Source of the DNA: Nocardia sp. alder85J
Lineage (GTDB): Bacteria > Actinomycetota > Actinomycetes > Mycobacteriales > Mycobacteriaceae
NCBI RefSeq assembly: GCF_020176955.2
Contig: NZ_JAIUCZ020000008.1
Coordinates: 62,001-126,000, forward strand
DNA: 64,000 nt
Direction of reading: 5' to 3'
Numbering within the stretch: position 1 is the first letter of the stretch; the number at the start of each line of letters is the position of its first letter. The position numbers and the translations under genes are program-made. This document shows positions 1-8,443 of this stretch, in pieces. Below the pieces are notes generated by a model. That model was not told the origin of the DNA and did not search any database. It saw only the letters and a list, made by a program, of their open reading frames with translations.

Positions 1-643
1 CGGCGACGGTCTGGAGGAACGGCAGTCGTTGCAGCCATTCGGCGGCCGCCTCCGCGGCGGTGAAATCGGTGCCGAACTGTTCCAGCATGTGCAACCCGAG
101 GACGGGATAGTCCAGATCGTCGTCGCGGGGACAGCCCTCGATCCGGTCGCGGGTGGATTCCGGCCAGCCCCACTGCAATTCGTAGCCCTCCGGCATCGGG
201 GCGAGCACCGGCACGTAGTCGGTCAGGGGGTAGGCGTCGGCGCGTTCCAGATAGGCGCGGATCCGCTGCGGTGACCAGCGCAGCCCGTTGTCGAGCGGCT
301 TGCCGAGCGTGCTGCCGACGCATCGGCCCAGCCAGCCGCCGAGGATCCGGTCGTAGAACCGGGCCGGCGGGGCGGGCGGGGCGGTGTCCACGGCCCGGGC
401 GGCACCGTCGGCGGGGTCCTCGTCGTAGGGCCAGCCGGGATCGCGCACGGACGCCTCGATCCGGTTCAGCAGCCGCCAGCAGTCCGCGGCCCGCGGCGGT
501 ATCGCCCGCGCGAGATCGCGCACCTCCTCGGCGAAATCGTCGACGTCGTAACCGGATTCCCGGCGTTGCAACCACTCGAAATGCAGCAGTGCCCGCGGGT
601 CGGCCTCGAGATGCGTGAACCCCGCCGGGTCGATCGAATCCAT
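1..643 (-). CDS. ADP-ribosylglycohydrolase family protein (3' part beyond window)
   Basis: The frame starts at an ATG (643-641) and stays open to the window edge, giving about 214 residues of the N-terminal part. After a variable N-terminus of about 90 residues comes the segment RILGGWLGRCVGSTLGKPLD, typical of the glycine-rich first helix of the ADP-ribosylglycohydrolase fold. It is followed by GCPRDDDLDYPVLGLHMLEQ, which resembles the metal-binding Asp cluster of the family. Such enzymes remove ADP-ribose from proteins or small molecules using two Mg ions. The start lies 5 nt after the stop of the upstream gene, so the two are probably one transcript. The substrate cannot be read from sequence. 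The remaining metal ligands lie outside the window. Confidence 0.75.
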   Translation of the reverse strand, partial: MDSIDPAGFTHLEADPRALLHFEWLQRRESGYDVDDFAEEVRDLARAIPPRAADCWRLLNRIEASVRDPGWPYDEDPADGAARAVDTAPPAPPARFYDRILGGWLGRCVGSTLGKPLDNGLRWSPQRIRAYLERADAYPLTDYVPVLAPMPEGYELQWGWPESTRDRIEGCPRDDDLDYPVLGLHMLEQFGTDFTAAEAAAEWLQRLPFLQTVA

Positions 644-648
644 GACGT

Positions 649-1371
649 TCACGCGACGGTGGTCACCGCCGCGACGACCTCCGACAGCAGTGGTAGTGAT
701 TCGTCGCGCTGGGGCGCACGCGCCCACCAGCGCCCTTCGTGGGTGTGCCGGCCGAACCCGGTCGGCAGGATGACATTGCCGCGATGCGGTCCGATATCCA
801 CGCCGTAACGCTCCAGTTGCACAGTGCATTCCAGTTCAGGGTACCCGTCGAAGACCGCCAGGAAGGTGCGACGCGGCGGATTCTCCCGGACCAGAACGGG
901 TCCGGGAATCCCGCGCACCGTCAATTCACCGAGAATCAACGCGCCCAGCGGTTCCGGGGTGTTCACGGCGGCGATGGAGTCGACCAGGGGGAGCACGACG
1001 TAGCCGGGTGCGGTGACGTGGACCCGCGGCAGCCCGAACAGCGACCGGTAGGCCGCCGCCCAATCCTGTGGTGTTGCAAGCTCTTCCAACCGCAAGATCC
1101 AACCTCCCCGGTACAACGCGAAACCGTCGCCGACGTCCGGTATCGGCCGCCGAACCTCTGTGTAAACCCAATTGGGCGGAAACGCGAGGGTTTTCGGTAA
1201 ACCCTTCGAGAATTGTCCCGAACGTGATTGTCCCCCTAGGGATACAGACCGACCGGCCCCCCAGAGATGGCGGTACCCCGGCCTCGGCCGGGGCGCATAA
1301 TGGACGGTCGTCCCAGATCTTCCGGCTGCTCGATTCCGGGTATCCGCTTTCGGCGTGCTCGGAATAGTCAC
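649..1371 (-). CDS. Primase/polymerase-like (prim-pol) small protein, uncertain
   Basis: The 240-residue frame opens at GTG 1371 and ends 5 nt before the ADP-ribosylglycohydrolase start. Residues after about 85 contain GYVVLPLVDSIAAVNTPEPL, then a hydrophobic strand and a second VILPTGF-type strand. This spacing recalls the actinobacterial bifunctional DNA primase/polymerase N-domain family, but I see no clear catalytic acidic triad. The first 70 codons look unlike the rest and overlap an AT-richer promoter-like stretch. A later TTG with GGAGGT upstream (around 1102-1116) is an alternative start. The function is inferred from general resemblance only. Confidence 0.4.
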   Translation of the reverse strand: MTIPSTPKADTRNRAAGRSGTTVHYAPRPRPGYRHLWGAGRSVSLGGQSRSGQFSKGLPKTLAFPPNWVYTEVRRPIPDVGDGFALYRGGWILRLEELATPQDWAAAYRSLFGLPRVHVTAPGYVVLPLVDSIAAVNTPEPLGALILGELTVRGIPGPVLVRENPPRRTFLAVFDGYPELECTVQLERYGVDIGPHRGNVILPTGFGRHTHEGRWWARAPQRDESLPLLSEVVAAVTTVA

Positions 1372-1479
1372 ACATACCGCACGAACGCATTCTCATTTTT
1401 CTGATCATCCGTACGCCCGGACGGAAACAATCTCGAATTCCGGTGCCCGCGACCGCCCCGGTTGCGCCGGCCGCCGGGT

Positions 1480-1485
1480 TACGCT
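1480..1485 (+). promoter_or_regulatory. -10 box (TACGCT) for the universal stress protein gene
   Basis: A TAnnnT hexamer lies 38 nt before the ATG. This leaves a short leader carrying the GGAGGAGG ribosome binding site at about 1510-1517. Confidence 0.4.
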
Positions 1486-1523
1486 CTGGGCGAGACCTGA
1501 ACTCCCACCGGAGGAGGCGCGTC

Positions 1524-2006
1524 ATGCCGTGCGATCTCGTGCTCATCGCCTACGACGGATCCGACGACGCCAAACGTGCCGTCGAGTACGCGGGCCGCTT
1601 CCTGGCGTCGACGGCCGCGGTGGTGGTGACCGCCTGGGAACCGATGGTCCGGCAGACGGCGCGGCTGTCCGGCCTGTCCGGACTCGCCCAGCAGGAATGG
1701 CTGGCCGACGACGAGGTGGACGACGTCGGCCACATCGAGGCGCAGCACGTCAATGCGGAGGGTGTGCGGCTGGCCGAACGCGCCGGGCTGCGGCCCCGCG
1801 GCCGGACCGTGGAATGCACCACCACCATCTGGAGCGCCCTCGTCGCGGTCGCCGACGAACTGGACGTCGACATCATCGTGGCCGGCACCCGGGGCAGCAC
1901 CGGGCTGCGGGCCCTGCTGCGTTCGAGTGTGGCGGACGCGGTGCTCAAACATTGCCACCGCCCGATCCTGCTGGTGCCGCCCGCCCGCGCCGGGACGCCC
2001 GCGTAA
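1524..2006 (+). CDS. Universal stress protein (UspA family)
   Basis: This is a single-domain 160-residue Usp protein. It begins LVLIAYDGSDDAKRAVEYA, the usual first strand with the Asp that contacts ATP. The C-terminal nucleotide loop is GTRGSTGLRALLRSSV. The family motif is G-2x-G-9x-G-(S/T); here the last Gly is Ser, so ATP binding may be altered. The ATG at 1524 is chosen because a strong GGAGGAGG precedes it by 6 nt; the frame upstream (from 1443) has no such signal. Usp proteins act in stress survival and dormancy. It lies upstream of the isochorismate synthase gene without overlap. Confidence 0.85.
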   Translation: MPCDLVLIAYDGSDDAKRAVEYAGRFLASTAAVVVTAWEPMVRQTARLSGLSGLAQQEWLADDEVDDVGHIEAQHVNAEGVRLAERAGLRPRGRTVECTTTIWSALVAVADELDVDIIVAGTRGSTGLRALLRSSVADAVLKHCHRPILLVPPARAGTPA

Positions 2007-2078
2007 TACCGGCCACAGTGAGATATCGGTCGCTACCGCGGCCCGCGCGGCCGCGCGCGGCGCTAGGGTCGGGACACT

Positions 2079-3188
2079 ATGGACGGATTCCTGCTCGCGC
2101 AGCCGGGGGCGGTGCTGCGGACCAGCGGCACCCGGCACGCGTTCGACGACGCGGAGCGAGCGGCCGCCGCCCTGCGCGCCGGCGCCGCCGACCTGGTCGT
2201 CGGCGCGCTGGCATTCGATCCCCGGCAGCCCGCGGCGCTGACCGTGCCGGAACGGGCCCGGCACACCGCCGGGCCGTGGCGACCGGCCGCCCTGCCCGCC
2301 CTGCCGCGGGTCCGGATCGTCGCCGAACTCCCCCCGCCCGCCGAGCACGTCGCCCGGGTCGCCGAACTGGTCGAACGGCTGTCGGATCCGGCGCAACCGC
2401 TGCGCAAGGTGGTGGCGGCCCGTTCGCTGCTCGCCGAGGCCGACGCGGCGCTGGATCCGGAGGTGCTGGCCGGGCAACTGCTGGCCCGCCACCCCCGCGC
2501 CAACGTCTTCGCCGTCGACCTCACCCCGGCCGGACGGCCCGGCGCCACCCTGATCGGCGCCACGCCGGAGGTGCTGGTCGCCCGGCACGGCGACAGCGTG
2601 ACGCTGCATCCACTCGCCGGCACCGCGCCCCGGCACCCGGATCCGGAGATCGACGCCGCCCGCGCCCGCGAGCTGCTGGACAGCGGCAAGAACCGGATCG
2701 AGCACGCCTACGTCATCGACTGGATCCGGGAGCGGCTGGCGCCGGTGTGCCGCGAACTGACCGTGCCCGAGACGCCGGAACTGGCCGGGACCGCACAGGT
2801 CTGGCACCTGGCCACGCCGATCCGGGGGCGGCTGCGCGATCCGGGGGTCAGCGCGCTCGACCTCGCGATGCTGCTGCATCCCACCCCGGCGGTGTGCGGC
2901 ACCCCGACCGATCTGGCGCTGGCCGACATCACCGCGGCCGAGGGGCCGCGCGGCTGCTACGGCGGCGCGGCCGGGTGGTGCGATGCGGCCGGCGACGGGG
3001 AATGGGTGGTGGCCATCCGCTGCGCGGAACTGTCCGCCGACGGCCGCGTGCTGCGCGCCTGGGCCGGTGGCGGGATCGTCGCGGATTCCGACCCGGACAC
3101 CGAACTGGACGAGACCACCGCCAAACTGCGCACCCTGCTGGGCGCACTGGACTGCCCGGTCCCGGATCGGGTCGACGCCCGGCCCTGA
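2079..3188 (+). CDS. entC: Isochorismate synthase
   Basis: This 369-residue chorismate-utilising enzyme converts chorismate to isochorismate, feeding salicylate-type siderophores or menaquinone. Family motifs appear in order: KVVAARSL (about residue 108), LIGATPEVLV, HPLAGTAPR, then KNRIEHAYVIDWI, WHLATPIRG, LHPTPAVCGTP and RGCYGGAAGWCDA with GEWVVAIRCAE near the C-terminus. These carry the Mg-binding Glu residues and the active-site Lys, Glu and Arg of the EntC/DhbC group. The N-terminus is typical of actinobacterial EntC. The start ATG follows a TAGGGT box (2064-2069) by 9 nt, suggesting a leaderless or near-leaderless mRNA. No other siderophore genes are seen nearby. Confidence 0.88.
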   Translation: MDGFLLAQPGAVLRTSGTRHAFDDAERAAAALRAGAADLVVGALAFDPRQPAALTVPERARHTAGPWRPAALPALPRVRIVAELPPPAEHVARVAELVERLSDPAQPLRKVVAARSLLAEADAALDPEVLAGQLLARHPRANVFAVDLTPAGRPGATLIGATPEVLVARHGDSVTLHPLAGTAPRHPDPEIDAARARELLDSGKNRIEHAYVIDWIRERLAPVCRELTVPETPELAGTAQVWHLATPIRGRLRDPGVSALDLAMLLHPTPAVCGTPTDLALADITAAEGPRGCYGGAAGWCDAAGDGEWVVAIRCAELSADGRVLRAWAGGGIVADSDPDTELDETTAKLRTLLGALDCPVPDRVDARP

Positions 3189-3223
3189 CGCCGCGTCGGC
3201 GTCGGGAACTCCGGGCCATGTTG

Positions 3224-3229
3224 TAGGTT
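3224..3229 (+). promoter_or_regulatory. -10 box (TAGGTT), leaderless start of DUF2613 gene
   Basis: The TAnnnT hexamer ends 7 nt before the ATG at 3237. The transcript would begin at or next to the start codon. Confidence 0.5.
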
Positions 3230-3236
3230 GACCGGC

Positions 3237-3407
3237 ATGAACTTTGCCGTACCAGGCGCTGTCAGCGCCGTCGTCGGCGCGCTGGTCGGCGCGATCGCGG
3301 TGCTCATCATCACGACGGCCGCCCAGCAGAGCCATCGGCCGGACGTGGACCGCAGTGGGGCGGCCGGGTCGTCGCTGCTCAACAATGTCGAGTACGGCAG
3401 CCGCTGA
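3237..3407 (+). CDS. DUF2613 small membrane/secreted protein (Rv0236A-like)
   Basis: This 56-residue protein starts MNFAVPGAVSAVVGALVGAI and has one N-terminal hydrophobic segment (about residues 4-27), then a short polar tail ending NNVEYGSR. Its sequence pattern and position just before aftD match the mycobacterial small protein Rv0236A, which sits beside aftD (Rv0236c). The ATG is preceded by a TAGGTT box at leaderless distance. The role is unknown; constant association with aftD suggests a small partner or chaperone of the arabinosyltransferase, which is inference. Confidence 0.8.
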   Translation: MNFAVPGAVSAVVGALVGAIAVLIITTAAQQSHRPDVDRSGAAGSSLLNNVEYGSR

Positions 3408-3479
3408 CCAGGTGTCGCGCCTGGTCCGGGCTCGAACCGCGCACCCCCGCGGCGGGGTGGCGGCCGCTCGCGCGTCGGC

Positions 3480-6400
3480 GTGACCACGTCCGTCGCTGAA
3501 CGCGAACGTTCGGACGTCCCACCGGCTCCGCCCGCCGGGGGTGGCGGGCCGCACCGGGACGAACCGCCGAATACCACACCGCTGGGCCGCCGCTGGTTCC
3601 TGACCAGCATCGTCCTCGCCTTCGCACTGACCTTCCTGCAATCGCCGGGGCTCAGCGTCGCCGACACCAAATACGATCTGACACAGAATCCGATCGGGCT
3701 GCTGCAACGATCCGCTCATCTGTGGAGCAGCCAGTCCCCGATGGGCCAGGTGCAGAACCAGGCCTACGGGTATTTCTTCCCGCAGGGGGCGTTCTTCTCG
3801 CTCGGACATGTGCTGGGCCTGCCCGGTTGGGCCACCCAGCGCAGTTGGTGGGCGCTGCTGATCCTCACCGGGTTCTGGGGCATCGTCCGGCTGTGCGAAC
3901 TGCTCGGCATCGGCAGCCGCGGCTCCCGGGTGATCGCGGGTCTGGCGTTCGCGCTGTCGCCGCGTGTGCTGACCACCCTGGGCTCGATCTCGTCCGAGAC
4001 GCTGCCGATGATGCTCGCGCCCTGGGTGCTGCTGGGGCCGGCCGCGCTCGCCGTCGCGCTGCGGGCGCGCGGCCGCGCGGGCGGCGCCACCTCGCCGGCC
4101 GCGAGCGCGCTGGCGCTGGCGCTGATGGGTTCGGTGAACGCCGCCGCGACCGCGGCCGGATTCCTGCCCGCGGTGCTGTGGTGGGCGTCGTACCGGCCGG
4201 ACCGGCGCTGGCTGAGGTTCACCCTCGCGTGGATTCCGCTGCTGGTCACGGCCGTGGTGTGGTGGCTGGTACCGCTGGCGCTGCTGGGCAAGGTGAGCCC
4301 GCCGTTCCTCGACTACATCGAATCCTCCGGCGTCACCACCGAATGGGCGACGCTCGGCGAGGTGCTGCGCGGGACCGACAGCTGGACACCGTTCGTCTCC
4401 CCCGAGCGCATCGCGGGCGCGGTGCTGGTCACCCAACCGGCGGCGGTGCTGGCCACCGGGCTGCTCGCGGCCGCCGGACTGGCCGGGCTCGCGTCGCGGT
4501 CGATGCCGCACCGGGGCCGGTTCGCCCTGATCCTGATCGTCGGCCTGATCGGCATCTGCGCCGGATATCAGGGACAACTCGGCGGGCCGTTCGCCGAGAC
4601 CGTACGGATCTTCCTGGATTCCGCGGGCGCGCCGATGCGCAACGTGCACAAGCTGGAACCGCTGATCCGGATGCCGCTGGTGATCGGTCTCGCCCATCTG
4701 CTGCGCCGGGTGCCGCTGCCGGCCTCGGTGCCGTTCGCGCGCTGGCGGCACGCGTTCGCGCATCCCGAGCGCGATCGGATGGTGGCGGTGACGATGCTGG
4801 TGCTGACCGCGCTGCTGCTGTCCACCTCGCTGGCCTGGACCAGTAAACTCGCCCCGCGCGGCGCCTACGACCGGGTGCCGGTGTACTGGCAGCAGACCGC
4901 GGACTGGCTGGCGCACAACGCCTCCGACACCCGCGCCCTGGTGGTGCCGGGCGCGCCGTTCGGCAGCCAGATCTGGGGCCTGACCCGGGACGAACCACTG
5001 CAAGCGCTGGCCCGCACGGAATGGGCTGTGCGCGACGCGATTCCGCTGGTGCCGCCGGGCGCGATCCGGGCGATGGATTCGGTGCAGCGGCTGATCGCCG
5101 ACGGGCGGCCGTCGGCCGGTCTGGCACCCGTGCTCGCCGACCAGGGCATCGGAATCCTGGTGCTGCGCAACGATCTCGACCCGGACACCTCCCGGTCGAC
5201 CCGGCCGCTGCTGGCGCATCAGGCCATCGAACATTCGCCGGGGCTGACCCGGGTCGCGGAATTCGGCGGGTTGCAGTCGATCGGCCATCCGGACGACATC
5301 GTGGTCGACGGCGATCTGCGCCCGCCCTATCCGGCGATCGAGATCTTCCGGGTCGACGCGCCGCGGCCGGGCACGCCCACCGACCCGCGCAGCGGTCCCG
5401 GCGACACCGACCCGCGCAGCGGTCCCGGCGCGCCGGACTCCTTCCCCGGCGCCTACACGGTGCCGCTGGCTGCGGTGCCGGTCGTGCAGGGCGGGCCCGA
5501 GGTGCTGGAGCGGTTGCGCCGCGACCCCGCCGCACCGCGCAGTCCGGTGCTGCTGGCCACCGACGCCGATCGAGCGGGGCTGCTCGACGACGCGACCACC
5601 ACGGTCACCGACACACCCATGAACCGGGAGACCGATTTCGGCCGCGTCGACAACCACAGCTCGGCGCTGCGCGCGCCCACCGACCCGCGGCGCACCCACA
5701 ATCTGGTGCCCGACTACCCGGTGCCCGGCGCTCCGCTGGTGCAGGGCGAATGGTCCGGGGCGGTGGTCACCGCCTCCAGTTCGGCCGGTGACGCCACCCA
5801 GCTCGGCGCGGCCTCCCCCGCGAACTCGACCGCGGCGGCGGTCGACGGCGACCCCGCCACCGCCTGGCTGAGCAACAGCGCCCAGACCGCGCTCGGGCAG
5901 TGGCTGCGGCTCGATCTGCACCATCCGATCACCTCCGGGGTGCTGCACGTGACCACCAGCCCCGCGGCGCTGGGTGACCCGGTGAAATGGCTCGAGGTCC
6001 GCACCGCCAACGGCACCGTCGCCGCGCGGATCACCACACCCGGTGCGCCCGTACAGGTTTCGCTGCCGCCCGGCCGCACCGACTGGCTCACCGTCACCGC
6101 GATCCGGACCGAGAGCGGCACGCCCGGTGGGCAATTCGGCGTCAGCGAGCTGAGCCTCGACGACTACAGCAATCCGGACGCACCGGTGACCGTCGACATC
6201 CGGCACCGCACCGTCCTGCCCGCACCGCCGCCCGGCGTCCGGGTGCAGGGCTGGGATCTGGGTCAGGAATTCCCCGGCCGCAACGCCTGTTTCGACACTC
6301 CCGGCCGGGTGCGCTGCAACAAGGGATTGGCACTGCCGCCGGAGGAACCGGGCACCTTCGAACGCACCCTGCAGGTTCCGGCCGCCACCGCGGTCACGCC

Positions 6401-8369
6401 GCAACTGACCGTCCGCACCCGGCAGGGCCCCGCGCTGGCGGCCCTGCTCACCGATCACGACCGGCCGGTCGCGCGGGGCCGCGCCGACGTCGGCGACCTG
6501 CGCGGCTCGGCCTTCGCCGCCACCGACGACAACAACGCCACCAGCTGGACCGCCCCCGAGGAGACCGTCCGCGACCGGACCGGCGCCAAACCCACCCTGA
6601 CCATCGAACTGCCGCACCCGGCCCTGGTCAACGGCCTGATGGTGACCCCGCCGATCGGCGACCTGCCCGCGCGGCCCACCGCGCTCACCGTCAACCTCGG
6701 CGACGGCCCGCAGTTCCAGCAGTTGAATCCCGAAGTGCCCGGCGGCTTCCCGATCTGGTTGCCGTTGCATCCGCGGGTCACCGACCGGATCGAGATCAGT
6801 ATCGACAGCTGGCGGAACATGCTCGACCGCAACGGTCTCGGCTTCGCCCAGCAACCGCCGCCCGGCCTCGCCGAGGTGACGGTCCTCGGCCCCGACTATC
6901 CGCCGCCGGTCCCGGGCAACCGCCTCGTCACCGTCGACTGCGCGCACGGCCCCGTCCTCACCCTCGCGGGCCGCCTCGTCCACACCACGGTCACCGGCAC
7001 CCTCGACGAACTGCGCACCGGCGCACCGGTACCCGCCCGCGTCTGCGATCCCGGCACCGATGACGCCGCGACCGTGCCCGCATCGGGCGACCCGGCCACC
7101 GGCGATGGCGACACGTCGACCGTCGCGGGGGACCCGTCGAACCGAATCGGCACGGCGGCCACCGGTTCCCCGGACGGACCGACCGGTGTGGACGGCTCCG
7201 GCCGCGCTGTCGCCGCCGGCACCTCGAACGGAACAGGCACGGCAGCAAGCGATTCCCCGACCGGTACGACCGACTCCGGCGGCAGTGGCGCCGACCGCAC
7301 CTCGAACGGAACCGGTACGGCAGCAAACGGTTCCACGAACACACCCACCGGTACGACCGACTCCGGCGGCAGCGGCATCGACGGCACCCCGAGCGGAACC
7401 GGTACAGCAGCAAACGGTTCCACGAACGCACCTACCGGCACCGTCGATGCCCGTCGTGGTGACTCCGGCAACGTAGCGGGTGGAATCGGCACGGCAGCAA
7501 CCGGTTCCACCGACGGCGATCGATCCGGCGCGGCGGCGAGCGGGGCAGCGAATGTTCCGGCGGCGACCGAAGCGACGCCGCCGGGCGACTGCACGGATTC
7601 CGCTACGCCGGTTGCCGGAGCGGGCGGCCGCGCGTGTGCGGCCGGGAGCCCCCGTCCCGACGCGATCGCGCTGCCCGCCGGCCGAGTCGATGTCGCCGTG
7701 GCGCCGACCGAGTTGTTCGCGGTCGACCGATTGACCCTGACCAGCACCGATGTCGCACCGCATCCGGTGTCGGCCGCGCCCGGGACGCGGCTGCTGGTGC
7801 TGCCGCTCAGCACGAATGTGGATTGGCGGGCGCGGACCGCCGACGGCCGTAACCTGGCGCCGGTGGTGGTGGACGGCTGGGAACAGGGCTGGGTGGTGCC
7901 CGCCGACGCCCACGGGCCGATCACCGTCGAATTCCCTGCCGACCGGTGGTACCGGACGGCGATCCGCGGTGGTCTGGCCCTGCTGATTCCCTTGGCGCTG
8001 TTGGTGATTCCGCGACGCCGCCGAATCTTCGGCGAGGTGGACGCCGGTCCGGTGCGGGCCCAGCGCAGCCGCCTCGCCGGGGCAGTCGGGCTGAGCGCGG
8101 CCGTGTTGCTGATCGCCGGCCCGGTCGCGCTGGCGGCCACCGTCGCCGGATCGGTCGCCCTTCGGTTCGCGCCGCGTCGCGTCGGCACCGCGTTGCCGCT
8201 GGTCGCCGGGCTCGGGGTGGTCGTCGCCGAGGCCGCGTTGTCCACCGGAACCTGGCGGTCACCGGGCGGCTATCTGGGTGGCTCGCTCTGGGTGCAGTTG
8301 CCCGCCCTGCTGGGGGTGGTGGCGGCCGGGCTGGCCGCACTGCCGCCGCACCGCCGCGATCGCACCTGA
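3480..8369 (+). CDS. aftD: Alpha-(1->3)-arabinofuranosyltransferase AftD
   Basis: This 1629-residue GT-C membrane enzyme adds alpha-1,3 arabinofuranose branches to arabinogalactan/lipoarabinomannan from decaprenyl-phospho-arabinose. The N-terminal half carries many transmembrane helices (first at about residues 41-57) and the motif SVADTKYDLTQNP, whose Asp fits the GT-C catalytic position. Carbohydrate-binding discoidin-like modules lie at about residues 755-900 (AAAVDGDPATAWLSN) and 1000-1120 (AATDDNNATSWTAP). C-terminal helices span about 1494-1620. Residues about 1194-1360 are a Gly/Thr/Ser/Asn-rich low-complexity insert; the total exceeds the roughly 1400 residues I recall for the M. tuberculosis protein. 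The GTG start is 72 nt after the DUF2613 stop. The DUF2613 neighbour supports the call. Confidence 0.92.
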   Translation: MTTSVAERERSDVPPAPPAGGGGPHRDEPPNTTPLGRRWFLTSIVLAFALTFLQSPGLSVADTKYDLTQNPIGLLQRSAHLWSSQSPMGQVQNQAYGYFFPQGAFFSLGHVLGLPGWATQRSWWALLILTGFWGIVRLCELLGIGSRGSRVIAGLAFALSPRVLTTLGSISSETLPMMLAPWVLLGPAALAVALRARGRAGGATSPAASALALALMGSVNAAATAAGFLPAVLWWASYRPDRRWLRFTLAWIPLLVTAVVWWLVPLALLGKVSPPFLDYIESSGVTTEWATLGEVLRGTDSWTPFVSPERIAGAVLVTQPAAVLATGLLAAAGLAGLASRSMPHRGRFALILIVGLIGICAGYQGQLGGPFAETVRIFLDSAGAPMRNVHKLEPLIRMPLVIGLAHLLRRVPLPASVPFARWRHAFAHPERDRMVAVTMLVLTALLLSTSLAWTSKLAPRGAYDRVPVYWQQTADWLAHNASDTRALVVPGAPFGSQIWGLTRDEPLQALARTEWAVRDAIPLVPPGAIRAMDSVQRLIADGRPSAGLAPVLADQGIGILVLRNDLDPDTSRSTRPLLAHQAIEHSPGLTRVAEFGGLQSIGHPDDIVVDGDLRPPYPAIEIFRVDAPRPGTPTDPRSGPGDTDPRSGPGAPDSFPGAYTVPLAAVPVVQGGPEVLERLRRDPAAPRSPVLLATDADRAGLLDDATTTVTDTPMNRETDFGRVDNHSSALRAPTDPRRTHNLVPDYPVPGAPLVQGEWSGAVVTASSSAGDATQLGAASPANSTAAAVDGDPATAWLSNSAQTALGQWLRLDLHHPITSGVLHVTTSPAALGDPVKWLEVRTANGTVAARITTPGAPVQVSLPPGRTDWLTVTAIRTESGTPGGQFGVSELSLDDYSNPDAPVTVDIRHRTVLPAPPPGVRVQGWDLGQEFPGRNACFDTPGRVRCNKGLALPPEEPGTFERTLQVPAATAVTPQLTVRTRQGPALAALLTDHDRPVARGRADVGDLRGSAFAATDDNNATSWTAPEETVRDRTGAKPTLTIELPHPALVNGLMVTPPIGDLPARPTALTVNLGDGPQFQQLNPEVPGGFPIWLPLHPRVTDRIEISIDSWRNMLDRNGLGFAQQPPPGLAEVTVLGPDYPPPVPGNRLVTVDCAHGPVLTLAGRLVHTTVTGTLDELRTGAPVPARVCDPGTDDAATVPASGDPATGDGDTSTVAGDPSNRIGTAATGSPDGPTGVDGSGRAVAAGTSNGTGTAASDSPTGTTDSGGSGADRTSNGTGTAANGSTNTPTGTTDSGGSGIDGTPSGTGTAANGSTNAPTGTVDARRGDSGNVAGGIGTAATGSTDGDRSGAAASGAANVPAATEATPPGDCTDSATPVAGAGGRACAAGSPRPDAIALPAGRVDVAVAPTELFAVDRLTLTSTDVAPHPVSAAPGTRLLVLPLSTNVDWRARTADGRNLAPVVVDGWEQGWVVPADAHGPITVEFPADRWYRTAIRGGLALLIPLALLVIPRRRRIFGEVDAGPVRAQRSRLAGAVGLSAAVLLIAGPVALAATVAGSVALRFAPRRVGTALPLVAGLGVVVAEAALSTGTWRSPGGYLGGSLWVQLPALLGVVAAGLAALPPHRRDRT
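7200..7510 (+). repeat. Imperfect in-frame Gly/Thr/Ser/Asn repeat inside aftD
   Basis: The encoded protein repeats units such as TSNGTGTAANGST and PTGTTDSGGSG two to four times with small changes, so the DNA contains degenerate direct repeats with a period of roughly 75-90 nt. The segment links the carbohydrate-binding part to the C-terminal helices and is predicted to be disordered. Confidence 0.75.
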
Positions 8370-8431
8370 TTTCTTGTGGCACAACGCATTCGGCATGGCG
8401 GATATCGGACGCCGGTGGTGCGCGGCGTGGT

Positions 8432-8437
8432 TACCAT
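8432..8437 (+). promoter_or_regulatory. -10 box (TACCAT), leaderless start of patatin gene
   Basis: The TAnnnT hexamer is followed by 6 nt and then the ATG at 8444. Confidence 0.5.
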
Positions 8438-8443
8438 GGCGGC

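Noticed and set aside
1479..7913. Very long antisense frame of 2144 codons on the minus strand
   Set aside because: It lies opposite the Usp, entC, DUF2613 and aftD genes. It is rich in Arg, Gly and Gln as expected from reading the opposite strand of GC-rich codons, and shows no family signature.
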